A DNA stretch of 64,000 nucleotides, taken from Leptospira licerasiae serovar Varillal str. VAR 010. Lineage in GTDB: Bacteria > Spirochaetota > Leptospiria > Leptospirales > Leptospiraceae. Shown here one piece after another: positions 53,600-63,532 of the stretch (position 1 is its first letter; each line of letters opens with the position of its first letter). The stretch covers positions 1,116,001 through 1,180,000 of the forward strand of contig NZ_AHOO02000005.1 in NCBI RefSeq assembly GCF_000244755.1, given 5' to 3'. The position numbers were made by a program, and so were the translations under genes. The notes below the pieces were generated by a model. That model did not search any database and was not told the origin of the DNA. It saw only the letters and a list, made by a program, of their open reading frames with translations.

Positions 53600-54794
53600 T
53601 ATAAGAGTATAATCTGAAACTTCCTAAAACTAAGATCCCATCTTCTTGTCCGGATGGTTTTAGGATTTCGGAAAGTTTTTCCGGCGGAATGGAATTGGAT
53701 CGGTATCCTTCCGGAAGTTTAAATTCTTTCGAATCTAAAAAATAAAAATTCGTATTTTGCTCTTTCGTATAATTCAAAATTTTTTCCGCCATGGATTCTC
53801 CTTCTTTGTCAGGTAAAAATCCGGCTAAGATGGAAAATCTTTTGCCTGGGAATACAGAAGATAATGATGCAAGTGTAACTCGTATTGCATCCGGATTATG
53901 CGCTGGATCAAATATGATCATTGGAGAATTGGATATAATTTCTAATCTGCCAGGTGGACGGGGAACAGGCTTAGAATTTGTTTGTCCAGTCTTTTCTAAA
54001 AAAGGCAGTTTCTTGGAAATAATCTCTTCTAATCTATGTACAATAAACTTTACGTATTCTTGATTATGATCCAAATATGATCTTCCTTCCGGCAATGCAG
54101 GATAAAGATATAGTTTTAGATCTTTTTCAGAGCAAAACTCTTTCAGTATCTTTAAAAGAGAAGGTTCCGGTTCTAATGCGAATACGATCTTAGTTCTTGC
54201 GGAAACTATTCCTAATTTTTCCTTTAAGATGGCTTCTTTGGTATTGCCCAAGACCGCCTTATGATCTTCTCCGATTGCACAGACTACGAGAATATCCGGA
54301 TCTGCCAGTTTCGTGGCGTCTAATCTTCCTCCTAGACCTGCTTCGTAAACTTGGACAGCAATATCTCTTTTTTCGAATAAAACGAAAGATCCCAAAGTAA
54401 ACCATTCAAACCAAGAAAGGAAAGAAAGTTCTTCTGCATTACTCTGTGAAAATAGTATATTAGAAATTTCTTTTAGATCTTCGTTGCTCACTGGCTCAAA
54501 ATTAGGACTAAGCCTGATCCTTTCTTTCGGATCGAATAAATGGGGAGAAGTATATAGGCCAGTTTTATATCCTAAATTCGAAAAACTTGCCGCCAAAAAA
54601 TGGGAAACGGAACCTTTTCCGTTTGTGCCTACTACTGAGATCCTAAGTCTTTCTTTTTTTCTAATTCTCCAGCCGTACGAATCTAAAAGATTTCGGAACG
54701 GATCCAGGGAATAATCCCCAAATACGTTAAAATTCCTCGTCTTCTCTAAATTGGTCAGTTTCGATCCGAATTCTAAAAAATCAGGGATAGACAT
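53583..54794 (-). CDS. folC: Folylpolyglutamate synthase/dihydrofolate synthase
   Basis: The 403-residue Mur-ligase-type enzyme adds glutamate to dihydropteroate and to folates. VVGTNGKGSVSHFLAAS is the nucleotide P-loop (about 53-68). YTSPHLFDPKERI, YEAGLGGRLDATK, IGEDHKAVLGNT and FDPAHNPDA are the other family blocks. The length is normal. Its end overlaps the PEGA gene by 17 bases (convergent), and its start follows the aroE stop by 21 bases on the same strand, so the two may be cotranscribed. Confidence 0.92.
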   Translation of the reverse strand: MSIPDFLEFGSKLTNLEKTRNFNVFGDYSLDPFRNLLDSYGWRIRKKERLRISVVGTNGKGSVSHFLAASFSNLGYKTGLYTSPHLFDPKERIRLSPNFEPVSNEDLKEISNILFSQSNAEELSFLSWFEWFTLGSFVLFEKRDIAVQVYEAGLGGRLDATKLADPDILVVCAIGEDHKAVLGNTKEAILKEKLGIVSARTKIVFALEPEPSLLKILKEFCSEKDLKLYLYPALPEGRSYLDHNQEYVKFIVHRLEEIISKKLPFLEKTGQTNSKPVPRPPGRLEIISNSPMIIFDPAHNPDAIRVTLASLSSVFPGKRFSILAGFLPDKEGESMAEKILNYTKEQNTNFYFLDSKEFKLPEGYRSNSIPPEKLSEILKPSGQEDGILVLGSFRLYSYIKTSN

Positions 54795-54815
54795 TTAAAA
54801 TTTTCTAATATTGTC

Positions 54816-55682
54816 TCAGGTGTATCCGAGTGCTTTTAAAAGCCTGGATCTACCTTTTTGGATCAACTCAGGGCTTAAACTTACACCGGTGAATAATCTG
54901 AATTGTTCCACTGCTTGGTAGAGTAACATTTCCGTTCCAGGCACAATCTTCGCTCCCATCTTCTTGGCTCCTAAAACCAAAGTAGTTTCCAATGGATTGT
55001 AGACTATATCGAATACCACTTGTCCTTCCCTAAAACAAGACTCCGGGATAGCGGGTCCCGGATCTTTTCCTTTCATTCCGAGAGGAGTGGTGTGGATGAT
55101 AAGAGAATATTCCGAAAAATCCTTTTGGACTTCATTTAAATCTTTGGACTGAATCTTTGAGGAAGATACTTTGGAGAGTAATCCGGTTAATTCTTCCGAA
55201 GTTATACGATTTCTTGCTGCGATGGTTAGATCTTTTACGGACGCTTCTTTCAATAATGTGAAAGAAATTCCACGAGCGCTACCGCCGCTTCCGATCAATA
55301 AAACTTTTCCTTTTAAACTTTCCGGAAAAGATTCTATTATTGCACGAACAGCACCGATCCCGTCCGTATTATGCGCGCTAATCGATCCGTTCTCAAAAAC
55401 TAAAGTGTTACTTGCTCGGACTGTTTGGGAGGTTTCGTCCGTTTTATCCGCAAGTTGAAACGCGATTTCTTTATGAGGAATGGTTACCGATAAACCTCTG
55501 ACCCCGAACTTTGACAAAGTAAGAAGTTCCTTTTTTTCCAAAGTTTCCACAGGAAAAACCAAATATCCGCAGTCCAGGCTCAGGTCTTCGTACCATGAGC
55601 TATGTAACAAGGGCGATAAGGTATGAGATAAGGGCTGGCCCACGATCCCGAAGTATTTTGAGCTGTCTCGAAAGATTTTCAA
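54816..55682 (-). CDS. aroE: Shikimate dehydrogenase
   Basis: The enzyme reduces 3-dehydroshikimate with NADPH in the chorismate pathway. FGIVGQPLSHTLSP (shikimate site), VTIPHKE (catalytic Lys), NTDGIGA and IGSGGSARGIS (NADPH loop) are all present, as is YNPLETTLV. The frame is open up to 55796, but starts above 55744 would overlap the divergent membrane-protein gene, so a TTG at 55682 is chosen. It gives 288 residues, a typical length. The exact start is uncertain. Confidence 0.92.
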   Translation of the reverse strand: MKIFRDSSKYFGIVGQPLSHTLSPLLHSSWYEDLSLDCGYLVFPVETLEKKELLTLSKFGVRGLSVTIPHKEIAFQLADKTDETSQTVRASNTLVFENGSISAHNTDGIGAVRAIIESFPESLKGKVLLIGSGGSARGISFTLLKEASVKDLTIAARNRITSEELTGLLSKVSSSKIQSKDLNEVQKDFSEYSLIIHTTPLGMKGKDPGPAIPESCFREGQVVFDIVYNPLETTLVLGAKKMGAKIVPGTEMLLYQAVEQFRLFTGVSLSPELIQKGRSRLLKALGYT

Positions 55683-55743
55683 TTGGTTCCGCTTCTTTTT
55701 TACTAAAATTCTCGACTTTATCCGAAAACCCGGAAAACCTGTA

Positions 55744-56142
55744 ATGCAGATGGGAATCCTGGCCTCGCTCAACGATTTTCTCCCTTTACTCGGCACTCAA
55801 CCCTTTTTAGTTTTAGCTTCTTCTTCGGGTTGGTGGACGACATTCACGGATATACTATTCGTCCTATCCATTAGCGGCGGTCTCGCCTGGTATTTTTATT
55901 ATTATAAAAGAAAGGATCTTTTAGGAGGTTACTGGGTGGCGTTTTTAGTCGCTATTCTGGGATCTCTGATCATTCTTTCTATCTTTCAAGACCTGATCCG
56001 AGAAGTGGTGTATTGGTTGATCTCACCAAAGATCGGGATCTACCAGGTTGCCAATGTAAATTTGATCGCGGTTATTTTGGGCGGATACTCCATGCTCTAT
56101 ATCATGAACCGTATCAATCACAATAAAGAACGTAGAGATTAA
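55744..56142 (+). CDS. Small membrane protein of unknown function
   Basis: The 132-residue protein has about three to four hydrophobic helices (near 33-50, 62-85 and 103-121) and a basic tail NHNKERRD. There is no known domain. An ATG two codons later (55750) is an alternative start. It is divergent from aroE, with only about 60 bases between the starts, and is followed by a dispersed repeat. Confidence 0.7.
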   Translation: MQMGILASLNDFLPLLGTQPFLVLASSSGWWTTFTDILFVLSISGGLAWYFYYYKRKDLLGGYWVAFLVAILGSLIILSIFQDLIREVVYWLISPKIGIYQVANVNLIAVILGGYSMLYIMNRINHNKERRD

Positions 56143-56143
56143 A

Positions 56144-56240
56144 CGGGGCGACTCCTTCGGACCGCGCTCTTCGCTCAATCAGCAAAGCGCCATAAACGGC
56201 GCATTGCAGGATTTCCGCTTCGATCGCTGTCGCGCACTAA
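56144..56240 (+). repeat. G/C-rich intergenic repeat of the second family, copy 2 (degenerate)
   Basis: It shares TCCTTCGGACCGCGCTCT and CGCTTCGATCGC with the copy near 45321-45400 and lies between a membrane-protein gene and the WaaE-like gene. Identity in the middle is low. Confidence 0.45.
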
Positions 56241-56277
56241 GACAGAATTCATCAATATATAATATGAATTTCCGGTT

Positions 56278-57051
56278 TTAGTTACCGGTTTTCTTAACTT
56301 TTTCCGCCAAAGTCATTTCGAATACCTTAGCATATTTTAGGAAATTATAATAGAATCCCATAATGGCGAGGATCAATCCTCTCCTTCCGTCCAAAAACCC
56401 TAGTCTTACAAAATACATCCAAAAGGATTTATATCCTGCTTCAAGTAATGCTATAAATAAGCCGGACCGTTTTCCTTTTCCGAATTTTTCGGTGGCCGCG
56501 AGTTCGGAGTATCTATTTATAAAGGACACATGATCGAATAGGTTTTCGTAAGAATAATGGAATACCGGATGTTTTAACTTCTTTCTTTTTCCGGACAAAG
56601 CGACCGCTTCGTGGACTTTTCCACCCACAAATTTTCCTTTTGATTTTAGGAATAGTCTGGCCCTATAATTCGGATACCAACCTCCGTGTCGGATCCATTT
56701 TCCCATGTACATTGTAAGTCTTGGGATTATGAATCCGTCTTCTTCCGGTTCTCCGTTCTTGAATAGGTTTTTGATCTCTTCTTTTAGACCGGGAGAAAGT
56801 TCTTCGTCCGCATCCAAGGTAAGTATCCAAGGATTTACGGCTAAAGAGATCACATGGTTTTTTTGGGAAACGTAATCGTCGAATTTCCGGAGAACTACTT
56901 TGGCTCCCTTTTGTTTTGCGATACTTTCCGTTCTATCCTTGGAACCGGAATCCAATACTATGATCTCGTTTACGAAATCTAGAGAAGAAAGACATCTTTC
57001 GATATTATCTTCTTCGTTTAATGTGATGATACAAGCTGAGATTGGGAGCAT
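56278..57051 (-). CDS. GT2 glycosyltransferase, WaaE-like
   Basis: The 257-residue GT-A enzyme has the WaaE/KdtX pattern of LPS-core glucosyltransferases: ACIITLNEEDNIERCL, LDSGSKDRT, LTLDADEELSP (the metal-binding DAD) and HRGWYPNYR-like RHGGWYPNYRARLF. A C-terminal helix (about 205-240) may bind the membrane. The sugar donor is not certain. Its start directly abuts the stop of the GHKL-like gene, so the two are cotranscribed. Confidence 0.87.
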   Translation of the reverse strand: MLPISACIITLNEEDNIERCLSSLDFVNEIIVLDSGSKDRTESIAKQKGAKVVLRKFDDYVSQKNHVISLAVNPWILTLDADEELSPGLKEEIKNLFKNGEPEEDGFIIPRLTMYMGKWIRHGGWYPNYRARLFLKSKGKFVGGKVHEAVALSGKRKKLKHPVFHYSYENLFDHVSFINRYSELAATEKFGKGKRSGLFIALLEAGYKSFWMYFVRLGFLDGRRGLILAIMGFYYNFLKYAKVFEMTLAEKVKKTGN

Positions 57052-57744
57052 CTAAGCGCGGGAAAAATCCTGATCTCGTACGGATTTAAAATTAGACGAA
57101 AGAGGAACTTCTAATCTGGCGATCGTTACATCTTTACGGATGATGATCCTGAAAAAAGAAGGATCGATACCTTCTCCTTTTAGCATAATTAGTATGAGCG
57201 CGAGTCCTAGTCCCGCTCCTTCCGTGTTATCGGCGTTATCTAAATAGAATTGGGCGATGTCTCCGTACTGCATTCCTTTTTCTAATTTTTCTCGGAGGGA
57301 TTTTTCTTCCTCTATAGTGACTGGTGTATTGTTTGTGACTTCGACCCGAATTCCGTCCATGGAATAGTCGAATGTGATCAGACAAAAATATCCCTTCTTT
57401 TTGGATTTGTTTCCGTATTCTTCCGCCATACTTTCGGAGAATAATTCCTTATATTCGGAGACTCCTTTTTTGTACTGGATCGGATTCTCTATATCGTAGC
57501 CTTTTTCCTCAAAGAAGATCCTTTTTTGATTTGCCTTGCAGGCGTTGATCGATAATTCTTTTACGATAGTGTAAATCGTTGGAACAAGGGTGGGATAAGT
57601 GACCTTATCCAAGATGAGCTCGATCGCTTGTTGGATATGTTCCTCGACCGATCTGGTGATCCGATGGGTCTTTAGAGAGAGGATTCTTCCGTCCTCCACC
57701 GTAAGCCGGATATTGTCTGATATATCCCGGATTTCCTGACCCAT
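57052..57744 (-). CDS. GHKL-ATPase-like regulatory protein
   Basis: The 230-residue soluble protein has an N-box-like IVKELSINACKANQKR segment (about 60-80), a VEVTNNTPVT strand and a Gly-rich EGAGLGLALILIML lid (about 178-191), the order of a GHKL ATP-binding domain. It lacks HisKA. It is a paralogue of the protein at 593-1492 but keeps more of the nucleotide-site residues. It may act like an anti-sigma kinase or a helper in a partner switch. Its cotranscription with the WaaE-like gene hints at envelope control, which is inference. Confidence 0.75.
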   Translation of the reverse strand: MGQEIRDISDNIRLTVEDGRILSLKTHRITRSVEEHIQQAIELILDKVTYPTLVPTIYTIVKELSINACKANQKRIFFEEKGYDIENPIQYKKGVSEYKELFSESMAEEYGNKSKKKGYFCLITFDYSMDGIRVEVTNNTPVTIEEEKSLREKLEKGMQYGDIAQFYLDNADNTEGAGLGLALILIMLKGEGIDPSFFRIIIRKDVTIARLEVPLSSNFKSVRDQDFSRA

Positions 57745-57749
57745 TAACC

Positions 57750-59126
57750 TTGAACTTTTCGGAACTCGATTTGTTTGTCAAGAGACTCATTCTAATAGCT
57801 TTAAAAAAGGTCCGTTCTAATTCGGTCCGAATTTTGTCGAAATTCTTCCCTTTCGTTTTGGGGTGCCTTCTTTTTTCCGGGAACACGTATGCCGATTCCT
57901 GGTCTTGGAGCGGAGTTTATCTGATCCAACCGGAAACCTTGGAGTATTCCGGTCCTGTCCAAATTCAGGTAAAAGACGGTTTGGTGGAAAAAATATCTCC
58001 TTCGTCTTCTTCCAAAGAACCTCTGTTCATTTTGCCAGGATTCTGTGATTCTCATGTAACCTTGGGGGTAAATTCTCTGGGAGGTTGGAAAGATCGTACA
58101 GAATTAGAATCCGATCTGAAACAATTTCTGCTACATGGATTCACGAATCTCCAGAGTATAGGAGATCCTCCATGGGCTTCCGAACTTTCCGAGACCAGAA
58201 AGAAAAATTCCCAGTATCCGCGTATCTTCGTTCTTCCTCCTGTCTTGCTTGCAGAGTCCAAAGAACTTCCTTCCTCCAAAGTTTCAGGTTATAAGATCCT
58301 AAAATCACCCGAAGAAGCGATGTCTTCTGTCTCCGGTAAAAAAGGAAAGATACATTTATTCTTAAGGCATAACGAGGGAGAAACTTTCGAAGTAGACGGA
58401 AAACTTCTCTATAGAATGAGAAGTGAAGCGGAGAAGAACGGACTGGAATTATCTGTCTCCACTTTCGGAGAAGAATTCGCAAACTGGGAAGCGTTATCTT
58501 CCGAGACAAAGGTATTATATCATCCAATTCCGGAAACTTCTTCTATTCGTCCGGTTGCTCATAATTTAGTGAAACAAATTTGGGCTCCTCTTTTCGGGAT
58601 CTATTTTACAAGAAAAGGAATAGGAACTTCTTCCTTTGCGGAAGAATGGGAAAAATGGACTGGGTGGAGTCCAATATTTAAGGAGAGAGCATTGTCAAAA
58701 GAAGCTCTTTCCACGATCCCCGGATTGTCCGAACCGGAAAGAGAAGAAGCGGAGAAAGAATACGAATCCTATCTTGCTTTCTTGAGGGCCCGCAAGAATC
58801 TGTCCTTAAGGATCTTACTCGGCTCTGGTGCCGGTCACCAACTACAGTTCCCAGGAATTTCCGGCTGGAAGGAACTTAGAATTTTATCCGAACTTCTGGG
58901 ACCTAAAGAAGCATTGAGAGCGGCAACGGAAACCACCTGCCAATATTTGGGGGCGGCTCATGAGGGGAAGATCCGAGTAGGAAAACCGGCTCATCTTTTG
59001 ATTTTTAGAGAAGACCCTCTCCAAAATTGGGATAAACTAAAAACATTAAGAACGATCGTGACGGAGAGAGTGAAAACAGAGATCTCTTCGCCGGAAAAAA
59101 AGAAAACCAAGGGGCAGAGACGATGA
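57750..59126 (+). CDS. Exported amidohydrolase-like protein with degenerate metal site
   Basis: The protein has up to 458 residues and a signal peptide (FFPFVLGCLLFSGNTYA). The C-terminal GWKELRILSELLGPKEALRAAT followed by GKIRVGKPAHLLIFREDPL is typical of imidazolonepropionase/prolidase-type amidohydrolases. The metal ligands look lost: the first HxH is SHV only and the later Asp position reads GSGAGH. It is probably a non-catalytic or altered enzyme in the periplasm. A start at TTG 57750 leaves only 5 bases to the divergent gene, so a later TTG (57771 or 57834) is more plausible. The stop overlaps the S1-protein start by 4 bases. Confidence 0.75.
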   Translation: MNFSELDLFVKRLILIALKKVRSNSVRILSKFFPFVLGCLLFSGNTYADSWSWSGVYLIQPETLEYSGPVQIQVKDGLVEKISPSSSSKEPLFILPGFCDSHVTLGVNSLGGWKDRTELESDLKQFLLHGFTNLQSIGDPPWASELSETRKKNSQYPRIFVLPPVLLAESKELPSSKVSGYKILKSPEEAMSSVSGKKGKIHLFLRHNEGETFEVDGKLLYRMRSEAEKNGLELSVSTFGEEFANWEALSSETKVLYHPIPETSSIRPVAHNLVKQIWAPLFGIYFTRKGIGTSSFAEEWEKWTGWSPIFKERALSKEALSTIPGLSEPEREEAEKEYESYLAFLRARKNLSLRILLGSGAGHQLQFPGISGWKELRILSELLGPKEALRAATETTCQYLGAAHEGKIRVGKPAHLLIFREDPLQNWDKLKTLRTIVTERVKTEISSPEKKKTKGQRR

Positions 59127-60274
59127 AAGAAGATCAAAAAGAACTGTTTCAAAAATTACTGGATGAAAGTTTCCGGAAAAAGGCGGCCTTAGAACCCGGG
59201 GCAAAAGTTTCTGCGTTAGTCACTAGTTCAAAATCGGATTACGTTTTCATAAAGATACAAGAAGCAGGTCTTTCCGGGATTATTGCGGCCGACGAATTCA
59301 CGGAAGCTCCTCCTAAACAGGGAGAAACAATTGAGGCTTACTTTTTACAGGAATCTTCCGGAGACCAATACTTCACCACTTGTTTGAACGGGGACACAAT
59401 CTCCAAAGATATGGTATCTGTGGCTCATTCCGCAGAGATCCCTGTTTTGGGTCATATCATAGGAGAGAATGATGCGGGCGTAGAAGTCAAGTTAGGCGAA
59501 CTTACCGGTTTCTGTCCGTTTTCCCAATTAGACCCAGAGCTAAAAAAACAAAATAATGGAGTAGGCAAAAGGGTTCGTTTCCTCATTTCAGAAGTGGGAA
59601 ATAAGGGAAAGATCATCGTTTCCCAAAAGAAAATCGCAGATAAGGAAAGAGAGGCCAAAATTTCAGTCCTAAAAGGCGAGCTTAAACCTGGAATGTTCGT
59701 AACCTGCAAGGTCAAATCAGTTCATACTTTCGGATTGATCGTAGAAGCAGACGGACTCACTGCACTCGTTCCCGCTTCCGAAGCTACTTTCAAAAAAGGA
59801 GCGGACCTAACCAAAGAATTCCATCCTGGCCAAGTTCTGAGAGCCAAAGTTTTAAAATTAGATTGGGAAGAAGAAAAACACAGTTTTACTGTTAAGGATT
59901 TTCTAAAAGATCCTTGGGCCCAAAACGTTCCTTTCAAAGAAGGTGATTTAGTCAATGGAACGGTAGAAAGTGTGAAACCTTTCGGAGTATTCGTAAAATT
60001 GAATGAACATTTCTCCGGGCTTGTCCCGAACAGAGAAACCGGATTACAAAATCGTACACCCGCCGCTCAACATTTCAAGATTGGAGATTCGGTTTCCGCG
60101 TTTGTGACAGAAGTGAATATAGGCAAAAGGCAGATCTCACTTTCACTTGTGAAAGCGAAAGAAGTTCAGGAAAGATTGGATTACAGCGGATATCTTTCCG
60201 AGGAAACTTCTTCCACCGGATCTTTCGGGGCTATTCTTGCAAAATCCTTAAACAAAGGACAGAAAAAGGGTTAA
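59123..60274 (+). CDS. S1 RNA-binding domain protein
   Basis: The 383-residue protein has about four S1/OB domains (roughly 22-90, 102-172, 185-258 and 270-342). The later ones show the best matches, for example GMFVTCKVKSVHTFGLIVEADG and GDLVNGTVESVKPFGVFVKLNEHFSGLVPN. It is shorter than ribosomal protein S1 (six domains) and more likely a paralogue that binds mRNA or aids translation. It starts with ATGA overlapping the amidohydrolase-like gene, which is odd for a periplasmic protein. trmL follows immediately. Confidence 0.88.
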   Translation: MKEDQKELFQKLLDESFRKKAALEPGAKVSALVTSSKSDYVFIKIQEAGLSGIIAADEFTEAPPKQGETIEAYFLQESSGDQYFTTCLNGDTISKDMVSVAHSAEIPVLGHIIGENDAGVEVKLGELTGFCPFSQLDPELKKQNNGVGKRVRFLISEVGNKGKIIVSQKKIADKEREAKISVLKGELKPGMFVTCKVKSVHTFGLIVEADGLTALVPASEATFKKGADLTKEFHPGQVLRAKVLKLDWEEEKHSFTVKDFLKDPWAQNVPFKEGDLVNGTVESVKPFGVFVKLNEHFSGLVPNRETGLQNRTPAAQHFKIGDSVSAFVTEVNIGKRQISLSLVKAKEVQERLDYSGYLSEETSSTGSFGAILAKSLNKGQKKG

Positions 60275-60736
60275 ATGGCTCTCCGGATCGCATTGTATCG
60301 ACCGGAGATACCTCCCAATACGGGAAATATCGCCCGACTCTGTGTAGCATTAGGAGCAGAGTTGCATATCGTAGGAGAACCTGCCTTCGAGCTGTCTGAA
60401 AAAGCGGCAAGAAGAGCAGGGTTAGATTATTGGGATAAACTAAAATTGACCCTCCATCCAAACTGGGAGGATTTTTCAAAATCCTTACCTTTTGATTCCA
60501 AATTATATTTAATATCCACTAAGGGCAAAGTCTCTTATACAACTCCGAAGTACGGGGAGAATGACGTATTTTTGTTCGGAAATGAAACATCAGGATTACC
60601 TCAGGAAATTTTTCAATCAGAGATCCCTAATGGGATCCTTAGAATTCCGATGGAAGAAGATTGTAGATGTTTGAATTTGAGTAACGCAGTTGCCGTAATT
60701 GCGTACGAGGCATTGCGCCAAATCCGTCGCTGGTGA
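60275..60736 (+). CDS. trmL: tRNA (cytidine(34)-2'-O)-methyltransferase
   Basis: The 153-residue SPOUT-class methyltransferase modifies the wobble base of certain leucine tRNAs. PEIPPNTGNIARLC, LDYWD, LFGNETSGLP and RIPMEEDCRCLNLSNAVAV (the trefoil knot with the S-adenosylmethionine site) are clear. The length is normal. Its ATG directly follows the stop of the S1-domain gene, and the RsbW-like gene begins 67 bases after its stop. Confidence 0.92.
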   Translation: MALRIALYRPEIPPNTGNIARLCVALGAELHIVGEPAFELSEKAARRAGLDYWDKLKLTLHPNWEDFSKSLPFDSKLYLISTKGKVSYTTPKYGENDVFLFGNETSGLPQEIFQSEIPNGILRIPMEEDCRCLNLSNAVAVIAYEALRQIRRW

Positions 60737-60803
60737 ATCGGAAACTGTCTTCCGAAAAAAATCGGATTTACACCCCTCGAAAAAAACAGTCCTATGGAAA
60801 AAT

Positions 60804-61475
<672 letters not shown>

Positions 61476-61534
61476 AATCCGCGGTTTTTTACGTTTTACA
61501 CTTCTTCCATTTTCGGGTCTTTCTTTCTAAGAGT

Positions 61535-63532
61535 ATGTCTTCGATTTTTAAAATTCATTCCAACTACAAAGCGGCCGGAGATCAAGTCCAGGCGATAGAA
61601 AAAATAGGCCAAGCGTTCAAAAGGGGAGAAGATAAGGTCACCTTAGTGGGTGTGACCGGCTCCGGAAAAACATTCACAATGGCTCAGGTGATCGCAAATA
61701 TGGGACTTCCCACCTTGGTCCTGTCGCATAACAAAACGTTGGCGGCACAGTTATTCCGCGAGTTTAAGGAGTTTTTCCCGGAGAATGCCGTAGAATACTT
61801 CGTTTCTTATTACGATTATTACCAACCTGAGGCTTACGTACCTTCTTCCGATACATTTATCGAAAAAGATATGTCCATGAACGAGGAAATAGACAAGCTT
61901 AGGCTTCGCGCTACTTCTTCTTTATTAGAAAGAGACGATGTTGTGATAGTAAGTTCCGTCTCTTGTATTTACGGTTTAGGATCTCCGGAAGAATATGTGA
62001 ACTCTGTGGTCGCCGTTCAAAAAGGAGATATTATAGATAGAGATCAGGTGATCCGTAAACTTCTTCATATACAATACAATCGTAATGATACCGATTTTTC
62101 TCGCGGGAATTTCAGAGTAAGAGGAGACTCTATCGAAGTATATCCTGCTTATCATACGGACGCTTTCCGGATCGAATTTTTCGGCGACGAAGTTGATTCA
62201 ATTTCCAGGATACATCCGGTTACCGCTCAGGTTATCGCAAAACAGGAAAAGTGTTTTATCTATCCGGCAAAACACTTCATCATGTCCGCCCCTTTGGTAA
62301 AGGACGCCGTCAAAAGAATTAAAGACGAGATGGCGGAACAAGAGGCCAAGTTCACCAAAGAAAATAAATTTTTAGAAGCACAGCGTATTGTATCCAGAAC
62401 GAATTACGATATGGAGATGCTGCAAGAGATGGGTTATTGCAACGGGATCGAAAATTATTCCCGCCATCTTACCGGAAGGAAAGAAGGAGAAAGGCCTGCT
62501 TGTCTTATCGATTATTTCCGCGGGGATTTTTTACTCATAGTGGATGAGTCTCACGTTACAATTCCTCAGGTTGGAGGAATGTACGCAGGCGATAGAGCTC
62601 GTAAACAAACTCTGGTGGATTTCGGATTTAGATTACCTTCCGCCCTAGATAACCGGCCTTTAAACTTTACGGAATTCGAATCTTTAACACCTAAAACTCT
62701 ATATGTATCCGCGACTCCTGCGGAATACGAATTGGAGAAGAGCAAAACAAGAGTAGAACAGATCATTCGTCCTACCGGTCTTTTAGATCCGAATGTGGAA
62801 GTCCGACCTACTAAAAATCAGGTGGAGGATCTTTTGGTAGAGATCCGAAAAAGGATCGATCTGGGAGAGAGAGTGCTTGTCACCACGTTGACCAAAAAGA
62901 TGGCCGAAGATCTTTCGGACTATTATAAAGAATTAGGTCTCAAAGTTTCTTATCTACACTCCGAAGTGGATACCTTGGAAAGAGTCGAGATTATCCGAGA
63001 TCTTAGAAAGGGGATTTATGACGTTCTGATCGGTATCAACCTTTTGAGAGAGGGCTTGGATATCCCTGAGGTTTCTCTTGTCGCCATTTTGGACGCAGAC
63101 AAAGAAGGTTTTTTAAGAAATTATAAATCCTTAATACAGACGATAGGTAGAGCCGCAAGGAATATCAACGGAACTGCAATATTATACGCGGATAAGGTCA
63201 CAGATTCTATGACCAAAGCCATTGAAGAGACCAAAAGAAGAAGAACTATCCAGGAAGAACATAACGTTAAATACAGGATCTCTCCTCAAACGATCAAAAA
63301 GGAAATTGCCGATATGATCGAAAGGACCGAAAAAGAACTGGCTCCTGAAGAACAAGCGGCAGAAGAGATCAACAAGAAGTTCAGAGAGAAAAACTTCTCA
63401 TCAAAAGAGGTAATGAAAGAAAAGATCCGAGAAGAGATGTTAAAAGCTGCCAAGGAACTGGATTTCGAAAGGGCAGCGCTACTCAGGGACAAAATGCTTT
63501 CTATCAAAGTGAATCCTACAGAGGAAAAATGA
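61535..63532 (+). CDS. uvrB: Excinuclease ABC subunit B
   Basis: The 665-residue DNA-repair helicase loads at the damage site with UvrA and recruits UvrC. The Walker A is GVTGSGKT (K45). The beta-hairpin region follows ([21 protein letters not shown]). The DEAD-like motif is VDESHV, and motifs V and VI are [13 protein letters not shown] and [11 protein letters not shown]-terminal UVR domain is at about 625-660. Length and domain order are standard. It overlaps the rhomboid gene by 4 bases. Confidence 0.97.
   Translation: MSSIFKIHSNYKAAGDQVQAIEKIGQAFKRGEDKVTLVGVTGSGKTFTMAQVIANMGLPTLVLSHNKTLAAQLFREFKEFFPENAVEYFVSYYDYYQPEAYVPSSDTFIEKDMSMNEEIDKLRLRATSSLLERDDVVIVSSVSCIYGLGSPEEYVNSVVAVQKGDIIDRDQVIRKLLHIQYNRNDTDFSRGNFRVRGDSIEVYPAYHTDAFRIEFFGDEVDSISRIHPVTAQVIAKQEKCFIYPAKHFIMSAPLVKDAVKRIKDEMAEQEAKFTKENKFLEAQRIVSRTNYDMEMLQEMGYCNGIENYSRHLTGRKEGERPACLIDYFRGDFLLIVDESHVTIPQVGGMYAGDRARKQTLVDFGFRLPSALDNRPLNFTEFESLTPKTLYVSATPAEYELEKSKTRVEQIIRPTGLLDPNVEVRPTKNQVEDLLVEIRKRIDLGERVLVTTLTKKMAEDLSDYYKELGLKVSYLHSEVDTLERVEIIRDLRKGIYDVLIGINLLREGLDIPEVSLVAILDADKEGFLRNYKSLIQTIGRAARNINGTAILYADKVTDSMTKAIEETKRRRTIQEEHNVKYRISPQTIKKEIADMIERTEKELAPEEQAAEEINKKFREKNFSSKEVMKEKIREEMLKAAKELDFERAALLRDKMLSIKVNPTEEK

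Noticed and set aside
60699..60803. A longer N-terminus for the RsbW-like kinase.
   Set aside because: It overlaps the trmL end by 38 bases, and ATG 60804 has a plausible ribosome site.
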